A DNA stretch of 7,003 nucleotides from Sediminispirochaeta sp. (lineage in GTDB: Bacteria; Spirochaetota; Spirochaetia; DSM-16054; Sediminispirochaetaceae): assembly GCA_011046055.1 (NCBI GenBank), contig DSBN01000048.1, forward strand, positions 1-7,003, given 5' to 3'. Shown one piece after another: positions 1 through 4,686 of this stretch; the first letter of the stretch is position 1, and each line of letters begins with the position of its first letter. The notes beneath the pieces are model-generated. The model was not told the DNA's origin and made no database searches. It was given only the letters and a program-made list of their open reading frames with translations. The translations under genes and the position numbers were made by a program.

Positions 1-1011
1 ATGATAGACGCCGCCGCCGAGAGCGGCGCCCACTGCGTCAAGTTTCAATGGGTCATCGCCGACGAGATCGTCCATCGCCGGGCCGGGGAGATCGAGCTCC
101 CCGGAGGCAAAACGGCTATTTGGGATCGATTTCACCAGCTGGAACGGGAGCGAGATTTCTATGTCCGACTGAAAGAGCACAGCGAAAAACGAGGGCTGCA
201 GTTTCTCTGCAGCCCCTTCGGTGTAAAAAGCGCCGCCGAACTGTTGACTCTCTCGCCCCAGGCGGTCAAGGTCGCCTCACCGGAGCTCAACCACTACCCC
301 CTGCTCGAAAGTCTCATGGGACACCCCCTGTTCTTGTCCACCGGAGTTTCAAAGCTGGGGGACATCGAGATGGCTTTGGACTACCTCCGGTCGAATCGCC
401 GTCACGAAGACGGACAGGAGGTTTTGCTGCACTGCATCACCTCCTATCCGGCGCCGGAGGAGGAGTACAACTTGCGACTCCTCCCCCTCTTGGCCGATCT
501 CTTCGACGTGAGCGTCGGAGTCTCGGATCACAGTGAGCACCCCTCTTTGGTGCCTCTGCTGGCGGTTTCACGGGGGGCTCGAGTTGTGGAGAAGCACTTC
601 TGTCTCTCCCGCTCGGGTACGGGTCTGGACGATCCCATCGCCCTGGAACCCCCGCGCTTCGCCGAGCTGTCGCGCCGAATCGCTGAGGCTGAAAAGAGGA
701 CCCTGACCGAAATAGAGCAGTGGTGCCGCGGCGAGTTCGGGGATTTACGGGTCGAAAGAGTTCTGGGAGACGGACGGAAGAGGCTGGCTCCCTCTGAGGC
801 GCCCTTTTACCACCGTACCAAGCGCTCTATCGTTGCGCTGCAGAACCTCGAGGCGGGCCAACGTATCAGCCAGCGGAACGTAGCCCTGCTGCGGAGCGAG
901 CAGCAACGACCGGCTGGCTTGCCGCCAAGGTACTGGGATACGGTGATGGGTGCGGTTCTGCGCAAGGGGGTAAAGGCAGCCCACGGGCTCCGCTGGGAGC
1001 ATCTGCTTTGA
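1..1011 (+). CDS. NeuB/LegI/PseI-family nonulosonic acid synthase, 5'-truncated by the window edge
   Basis: Enzymes of this family condense phosphoenolpyruvate with an N-acetylated hexose (ManNAc or a bacterial analogue) to give a sialic, legionaminic or pseudaminic acid; they are cytoplasmic and feed surface-glycan or flagellin glycosylation. Visible motifs: KFQ (K14, Q16) in the first barrel strand, SPELNHYPL, LSTG, LLHCITSYPAP, VSDHS (H177) and VVEKHF (H199). The last two histidines match the metal ligands of the family. A C-terminal SAF (antifreeze-like) domain runs from about residue 275, with KRSIVALQ, an R-P pair at 303-304 and a final W-E-H-L. By comparison with meningococcal NeuB from memory, some 35-40 N-terminal residues are missing, so the ATG at base 1 is an internal Met codon and the gene starts left of the window. 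The loop after VVEKHF reads GLDDPIALEP where many relatives have a PDH-type motif. The sugar substrate is not determinable. It converges on the chemotaxis operon and ends 37 bases from it. Family confidence is high, exact product low. Confidence 0.9.
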   Translation: MIDAAAESGAHCVKFQWVIADEIVHRRAGEIELPGGKTAIWDRFHQLERERDFYVRLKEHSEKRGLQFLCSPFGVKSAAELLTLSPQAVKVASPELNHYPLLESLMGHPLFLSTGVSKLGDIEMALDYLRSNRRHEDGQEVLLHCITSYPAPEEEYNLRLLPLLADLFDVSVGVSDHSEHPSLVPLLAVSRGARVVEKHFCLSRSGTGLDDPIALEPPRFAELSRRIAEAEKRTLTEIEQWCRGEFGDLRVERVLGDGRKRLAPSEAPFYHRTKRSIVALQNLEAGQRISQRNVALLRSEQQRPAGLPPRYWDTVMGAVLRKGVKAAHGLRWEHLL

Positions 1012-1048
1012 GGCTCCGCGGCTCCTCACGTCCTCAGCAGCTCCTTCT

Positions 1049-1447
1049 TTAGTCCTCCACCAGACCGAGTTCCTTCATTTCACGCAGCAGCTGTTCTCGG
1101 CTGATCGGTTTCTGCAGGTAGCCTTCGCACTGGCTGCGAAAGGCGTTTATCACGTTCTTTGCGTCACCGAGGGCGGTGGTCATAATGACTTTTACCGCTT
1201 TGGTTCCCACAATTTTTCTTTTGCTCTCGATATCCCGAATCTCTTTGAGGACCTGTTGTCCGTCTTTTTTGGGCAGCATGATGTCCAAGCAGACCAAGTC
1301 GTAGGGTTCGCCTTCATCAAGAGCCAACTCGAAGGCTTCGATCGCCTCCTGTCCGTCCACCACGATATCATTCTCCCCGAAAGGGGCCAAGTAGCGCTGC
1401 ATAAGCTTGCGGCTGGCAAAATCGTCTTCGACAATCAAACTCTTCAT
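1049..1447 (-). CDS. Single-domain response regulator (CheY-like), distal gene of the che operon
   Basis: This is a stand-alone receiver domain of 132 residues with no output domain. All receiver residues are present: acidic pocket E7-D8, phospho-acceptor D55 in LVCLDIMLP, T90 in VIMTTA, and K113 in LQKPI. It has an extra segment (about residues 72-84, rich in K, R and I) before the fourth strand, lengthening it relative to the other CheY here. That form is familiar in chemotaxis-operon regulators of delta-proteobacteria and spirochaetes (recollection, not a search). The start chosen is the ATG at 1447, overlapping the cheX-like stop by one base as TGATG. A GTG one codon upstream sits too close to the GGAGG to be preferred. 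Being last in a tightly packed operon and overlapping a phosphatase gene, it is likely phosphorylated by CheA and dephosphorylated by the CheX-like protein. Whether it binds the flagellar motor or acts as a phosphate sink cannot be told from sequence. Confidence 0.92.
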   Translation of the reverse strand: MKSLIVEDDFASRKLMQRYLAPFGENDIVVDGQEAIEAFELALDEGEPYDLVCLDIMLPKKDGQQVLKEIRDIESKRKIVGTKAVKVIMTTALGDAKNVINAFRSQCEGYLQKPISREQLLREMKELGLVED

Positions 1448-1908
1448 CACTCCTCCTCTTTGAGGGATAGGGATACGGAAAAGGGGCTCCCCTCGGCGTC
1501 GAAATAGTAGACGTAGAAGTTTTCGATGTCTCCTATCTCATCCAGGCTGAACAGAACTCGCGGAAAGGAGAGTTGAACCTTCACGCTCTCTTCGTGGAGC
1601 TCGCGGAGAAAGTTCCCCGCCAGAATATTCAACAGCTCCAACAGACAGTCGTCGATCTCGTCGAAGGAGAGGGACTCCCAATCGGTGGCGTGGATATTTT
1701 CGACTATGGCCTGTTTGATCTCCAGGGGAAAGGAGAGCAGCATGCGACCACGGATGGGGTGGGAAAATTCGATAAAAAGCTGCTGCCCGACCTTGAAATC
1801 CGCCGCTTCCTCCAGTTCCATCACGTCGAGAAAGGCCATCTCTCCCAAAGTGTCTTTGCTTGCCTTGATCAGAGCCTGTCGTGCCTTATGTTCGTTGATC
1901 TCTACCAT
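1447..1908 (-). CDS. cheX: CheX-like CheY-phosphate phosphatase
   Basis: The 153-residue protein belongs to the CheC/CheX/FliY phosphatase family, which hydrolyses phospho-CheY to end the signal. The key motif is D87-x3-E91-x2-N94 in a helix reading DDCLLELLNILAGN; E and N are the catalytic pair in the family. It is preceded by a strand-rich segment (about residues 42-62) containing IRGRMLLSFP, typical of the central sheet. Only one such motif is present. The equivalent N-terminal helix (about residues 8-26) lacks an E-x2-N pair, which favours CheX over the two-site CheC, as does the length. The start ATG at 1908 lies 8 bases after a clean AAGGAG that overlaps the cheY stop codon. The run of three Glu codons at the C terminus doubles as the ribosome binding site of the next gene. 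The flanking genes are both receivers, the expected substrates. The CheX rather than CheC label is from motif count and is moderately secure. Confidence 0.85.
   Translation of the reverse strand: MVEINEHKARQALIKASKDTLGEMAFLDVMELEEAADFKVGQQLFIEFSHPIRGRMLLSFPLEIKQAIVENIHATDWESLSFDEIDDCLLELLNILAGNFLRELHEESVKVQLSFPRVLFSLDEIGDIENFYVYYFDAEGSPFSVSLSLKEEE
1452..1457 (-). promoter_or_regulatory. Ribosome binding site of the distal response regulator, embedded in the end of cheX
   Basis: AGGAGG is formed by the terminal Glu codons of the cheX-like gene and lies 4 bases before the ATG at 1447. Its position makes the GTG at 1450 an unlikely start and implies translational coupling. Confidence 0.65.
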
Positions 1909-1916
1909 GAATAATA

Positions 1917-1922
1917 CTCCTT
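1917..1922 (-). promoter_or_regulatory. Ribosome binding site of the cheX-like gene
   Basis: A consensus AAGGAG lies 8 bases before the ATG at 1908, its first base shared with the stop codon of cheY. It is the strongest site in the operon and fixes the start. Confidence 0.75.
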
Positions 1923-2293
1923 CACCCCTCGCCCAAGACTTCGACTACCTTCTCAGGGGTCATCGGTTTCCTGATAATGCCCAAGACCTTGGAATTGGTG
2001 AGCTCTTTTTCCATAGCATCGCTGCCCATACTAGATATCACCAAGACCGGCAGCTCTTTCGTCTTGTCCATCAGTCGCAGTTTTTTGATAAAGGTAGCGC
2101 CGTCCATTTTGGGCATATTGAGGTCGGTCACAACGATATCCACCTTAGTCTTATTGAGTTCGGACATAGCCTTCAACCCGTCTTCGGCTTCGAGAAACGT
2201 AGAGTCCTGATACCCGGCCATCTGAAAACAACGCTTGATTATCATTCTTGAAGTGGCCGAATCGTCTACTATCATTATTTTTTGCAAATCCAT
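1922..2293 (-). CDS. cheY: Chemotaxis response regulator CheY
   Basis: This is a receiver-only protein of 123 residues, normal for CheY. The acidic pair is D10-D11 in IMIVDDSATSR, the phospho-acceptor is D57 in VVTDLNMPKMDG, the switch residue is S87 in VLVISSMG, and the conserved lysine is K109 in IIRKPM. It should accept phosphate from CheA and, as CheY-P, act on the flagellar switch. Three in-frame starts (TTG, ATG, ATG) lie in a row at 2299, 2296 and 2293. The third gives six bases of spacing to a GAGAGG and is preferred, so the alternative proteins are one or two residues longer. It lies 10 bases downstream of cheD and 13 bases upstream of the cheX-like gene, between receptor-adaptation and dephosphorylation functions. 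It is the more canonical of the two receivers in the operon and so the better candidate for the motor-binding regulator, though this is inference. Confidence 0.95.
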   Translation of the reverse strand: MDLQKIMIVDDSATSRMIIKRCFQMAGYQDSTFLEAEDGLKAMSELNKTKVDIVVTDLNMPKMDGATFIKKLRLMDKTKELPVLVISSMGSDAMEKELTNSKVLGIIRKPMTPEKVVEVLGEG

Positions 2294-2299
2294 CATCAA

Positions 2300-2305
2300 C
2301 CTCTC
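2300..2305 (-). promoter_or_regulatory. Ribosome binding site of cheY
   Basis: GAGAGG overlaps the stop codon of cheD. Its spacing is 6 bases to the ATG at 2293, 3 to the ATG at 2296 and 0 to the TTG at 2299, which favours the shortest reading. Confidence 0.6.
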
Positions 2306-2783
2306 ATATCTCCCAGGACTTCCCGGCGTTGGAAACCAGGATCGTTCCGTCTCCGACCTTGAAACTCACCGTCCGGCTGCTGTTGCCCCCGGTATCCTCT
2401 TTGACCACACCGTAGCCATTTTTCCACAGATACCTTTTTATCGCAATTGTGTTCCGTCTTCCGATATCAAAATGGCGATTCTGGTCCATAATACTGGACC
2501 CTCCGGTGAGTTTGACTTTTATATTTTTTTTGGCGGCGCCCTTCTTTTGCATCTCTTCGAAAAGCACCGGCAAGCCCGTATCGGCAAAATAACCGGGAAG
2601 CTTCAAGGCCTTGTCTTGGTTCACCTTCGAATCCGGCAAAGCCACATGTATCAAGCCTGCTACTCTGTTCTTCGGATCGTAAGCCAGGACGGCCACGCAT
2701 GAGCCCAGGGCGTACGTTTTGAGTTCGTCCTCCGGTCGGTTGCTCACCTGCCATTCACCAATACCCACATCCAGCCGCATCAT
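2304..2783 (-). CDS. cheD: Chemoreceptor glutamine deamidase CheD
   Basis: CheD deamidates specific glutamines on chemoreceptors (MCPs) to glutamates, creating methylation sites and tuning CheA activation. The 159-residue protein has the full catalytic set T23, C29 (in LGSC) and H46 (in GLIHVALP). The spacing T-x5-C and C-x16-H equals that of the characterised Thermotoga CheD. Further family motifs are GGSSIM, FDIGRRN and the C-terminal DTGGNSSRTVSF. The start at 2783 was chosen because it gives an ATGA overlap with the cheB stop and lies 5 bases from a GGAG; the adjoining ATG at 2780 would be one residue shorter. A longer reading back to 2894 would run through cheB coding sequence and is not credible. 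In Bacillus and Thermotoga, CheD is paired with CheC; here no CheC is visible, only the CheX-like protein two genes downstream. An A8 run (positions 2524-2531 on the plus strand as T8) encodes AKKN. Confidence 0.95.
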   Translation of the reverse strand: MMRLDVGIGEWQVSNRPEDELKTYALGSCVAVLAYDPKNRVAGLIHVALPDSKVNQDKALKLPGYFADTGLPVLFEEMQKKGAAKKNIKVKLTGGSSIMDQNRHFDIGRRNTIAIKRYLWKNGYGVVKEDTGGNSSRTVSFKVGDGTILVSNAGKSWEI

Positions 2784-3844
2784 TTCATCTCCCTCAAGAG
2801 CTTGACTACTTCCAGGGTCATGTCTTCGATGGGGAGGAGCTTCTCCACGGCGTCTTTTTGATAGGCCTCCTTGGGCATACCAAAGACCACGCAACTACTC
2901 TCGTTCTGTCCGAGGGTTCTGGCGCCGTTGTTCTTCATCTCCCACATCCCATCGGCTCCGTCACGGCCCATGCCTGTCAGAATGACCCCTACCGCGTTGC
3001 TGCCCACGTACTGGGCCATGGATCGAAACAGCACGTCCACCGAAGGAGCGTGGCCGTTGACCTTCTCTCCCTCCTTCACCCGAACCTGGTAGATCCCGCC
3101 GGAGCGAACGACGCTCATCTGCATTCCTCCAGGGGCGATCAATACCCGCCCCTTGAGAATACGGTCCTGGTCCTCCGCTTCCTTGACCTCTACCTTGGAG
3201 ATACTGTTGAGCTTGTCGGCGAACATCTTGGTGAACTTCGGCGGCATATGCTGCACTATAACCGTGCCGGGCATATCCGGAGGGAAGGCTTCTATCATGG
3301 TTCGCAGGGCGACGGTCCCCCCAGTGGAGGCTCCGATTCCAATGACCTTGTCGGTTGAACCGGTCAGTACGGCGCTCTGGGGTTTCTTGCCCTTTTTGAC
3401 CTTTCGATCCTTCCAGCGGGAGACATCGATGGTGGAGGCGAGCTTGATTTTGTGGATCAGCTCGTCCAGCATCTGTTCCAGCTTGTTGCCGAAACTGGTG
3501 GAGGGCTTGGCCACGAAATCGATGGCCCCGTACTCCAGAGCTTCCAAGGTCACCTGTGCCCCGGGGGTGGTCAGGGCGGAGACCATAATCACCGGGAGGG
3601 GATACTGGGGCATCAGACGCCGCAGGAATTCCACCCCGTCCATCCGCGGCATCTCCACGTCCAAGGTCAGGACATCCGGTTTCTGGTAGACGATTTTGTC
3701 CCGAGCCACGTAGACATCCGGTGCACTACCCACTACTTCGATCTCCGGATCACGAGAAAGCCCGTCCATGAGGATTTTTCTGGCCAGGGCCGAATCGTCG
3801 ATCACCAAGACCTTGATTTTGTGCTGCACATTTTCAACTGCCAT
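2780..3844 (-). CDS. cheB: Protein-glutamate methylesterase/deamidase CheB
   Basis: CheB removes methyl groups from receptor glutamates, and in some species deamidates receptor glutamines, once phosphorylated by CheA, giving adaptation feedback. It has 354 residues, the usual length. The N-terminal receiver (about 9-125) has D16-D17, phospho-acceptor D62 in LTLDVEMPRMDG, S89 and K113. A basic linker (about 143-160, rich in Lys) follows. The C-terminal esterase domain (about 165-350) has S173 in GIGASTGG, H199 in VQHMP and D295 in LTGMGRDG; the spacings equal those of the Salmonella Ser-His-Asp triad. The start ATG at 3844 follows an AAGGA at 5 bases and overlaps the end of cheR by 11 bases. 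Its own stop overlaps cheD by 4 bases. Everything needed for activity is present. Confidence 0.98.
   Translation of the reverse strand: MAVENVQHKIKVLVIDDSALARKILMDGLSRDPEIEVVGSAPDVYVARDKIVYQKPDVLTLDVEMPRMDGVEFLRRLMPQYPLPVIMVSALTTPGAQVTLEALEYGAIDFVAKPSTSFGNKLEQMLDELIHKIKLASTIDVSRWKDRKVKKGKKPQSAVLTGSTDKVIGIGASTGGTVALRTMIEAFPPDMPGTVIVQHMPPKFTKMFADKLNSISKVEVKEAEDQDRILKGRVLIAPGGMQMSVVRSGGIYQVRVKEGEKVNGHAPSVDVLFRSMAQYVGSNAVGVILTGMGRDGADGMWEMKNNGARTLGQNESSCVVFGMPKEAYQKDAVEKLLPIEDMTLEVVKLLREMK
2789..2795 (-). promoter_or_regulatory. Ribosome binding site of cheD, inside the end of cheB
   Basis: GAGGGAG in the last codons of cheB lies 5 bases before the ATG at 2783 and 8 before the ATG at 2780. It supports a CheD of 159 or 158 residues and argues against any longer start within cheB. 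Confidence 0.6.
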
Positions 3845-4682
3845 GTTCTTCCTTCTTCACGTAAAGAGCCGGTTGGACGTATTTGAAATCCGAACTGTCC
3901 CGGCCAAGGGACTCGGAATGTCCGATAAACAGATAACCACCGGTGGGGAGAAATCTGGCGAACTTGTCCACCAGATCCTTTTTGGTGGGCGGGTCGAAAT
4001 AGATCATTACGTTGCGACAAAATATGCAGTGAAACTTTCCCTTGAAGGGAAAATTGGGTCGCTTAAAATTGAGGCGTTTGAAGACCACCATCTTTTTCAA
4101 TACCTCTTTGACCGAGTATCCCCCCGCCTCGTTGGGAACAAAGTACTTGTGCAGCAGCGCTCGGGGCACCTGTTCGATTCGTTCCGGACCGTATGCTCCC
4201 AGCACCGCCTTCTCCAGAGCGGTCTGGGAGATATCGGTGGCCAGAATCGGCGGGCCGTCGCGAAAAAAGTCGGGGCCAAAAAACTCCGCCAGCATAATCG
4301 CCAAAGTGTAGGCTTCTTCACCGGTAGCGCAGCCGGCGGACCAGAACCTCAGGTCCCGGCTGCCCTGCTGCTCCAGGTGGTATTTCAGCTCCGGAAGCAC
4401 CCTTTTTTCCAAGAAAACGAAATGGTCGTTCTCACGGAAAAAGTAGCTGTGGTTGGTAGATATCTTGTCCACCAGTTCCAGCAGACCGGCTCCGCCGGTA
4501 TCCTTCACCACCCAGTTGTAGTAACTCTGGAAGTTGCGGTAGCCCATCTCTTTCAGCAGCTTGTTGAGCCGGCCCCGGACCAAAACTCTTTTTTTTTCAG
4601 TCAGATGGATGCCAAACTTCTCGTACACCAGTGTGGAGATCGCTTCGAACTCCTTGTCGCTGATATCAATAAGTCCTTCCAT
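3834..4682 (-). CDS. cheR: Chemoreceptor glutamate methyltransferase CheR
   Basis: CheR transfers methyl from S-adenosylmethionine to receptor glutamates, opposing CheB. The 282-residue protein has the N-terminal helical CheR domain (about 5-75), then STNHSYFFRE (75-84), the SAM-binding glycine-rich motif FWSAGCATGEEAYT (113-126), ATDIS (148-152), FCRNVMIYFD (221-230) and GGYLFIGHSES (248-258). Length and motif order are typical. There is no C-terminal receptor-binding extension or TPR domain. The start chosen is the ATG at 4682, four bases after the cheA stop; its ribosome binding site is weak (a GAG in the final cheA codon). A TTG at 4700 in the same frame would add six residues and overlap cheA, but has no better site. 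Translation probably depends on coupling to cheA. Codons 29-32 contain an uninterrupted run of nine A, unusual in a conserved gene (see findings). Confidence 0.97.
   Translation of the reverse strand: MEGLIDISDKEFEAISTLVYEKFGIHLTEKKRVLVRGRLNKLLKEMGYRNFQSYYNWVVKDTGGAGLLELVDKISTNHSYFFRENDHFVFLEKRVLPELKYHLEQQGSRDLRFWSAGCATGEEAYTLAIMLAEFFGPDFFRDGPPILATDISQTALEKAVLGAYGPERIEQVPRALLHKYFVPNEAGGYSVKEVLKKMVVFKRLNFKRPNFPFKGKFHCIFCRNVMIYFDPPTKKDLVDKFARFLPTGGYLFIGHSESLGRDSSDFKYVQPALYVKKEEHGS
4589..4597 (-). repeat. A9 homopolymer run inside cheR
   Basis: The coding strand of cheR has nine consecutive A at codons 29-32 (E-K-K-R). In the intact frame the conserved CheR sequence continues without interruption. 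By reading the frames, loss of one A gives a stop about a dozen codons later, and gain of one A gives a frame ending after about 50 codons. Runs of this length are known sites of transcriptional slippage in bacteria. Confidence 0.8.
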
Positions 4683-4686
4683 ACGC

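Noticed and set aside
577..640. Loss of a metal-binding histidine in the NeuB-family enzyme (DH replaced by DD)
   Set aside because: By motif spacing, the family's metal ligands are the histidines of the SDH and EKHF motifs, both present; the changed position is in the adjacent loop.
987..1000. Five-bp GCTCC/GGAGC hairpin with a four-base loop near the end of the plus-strand gene
   Set aside because: It lies inside the coding sequence of the SAF domain and lacks a U tract; likely chance.
1010..1027. Imperfect palindrome (GAGG, CCGCGG core, CCTC) in the gap between the two convergent genes, considered as a bidirectional terminator
   Set aside because: Only 4 bp plus a short GC core can pair, a 2x2 mismatch interrupts it, and no T tract follows on either strand.
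2784..2894. Upstream extension of CheD to position 2894
   Set aside because: The added residues lie entirely within cheB in another frame and are unlike any CheD N terminus; the ATG at 2783 has a ribosome binding site.
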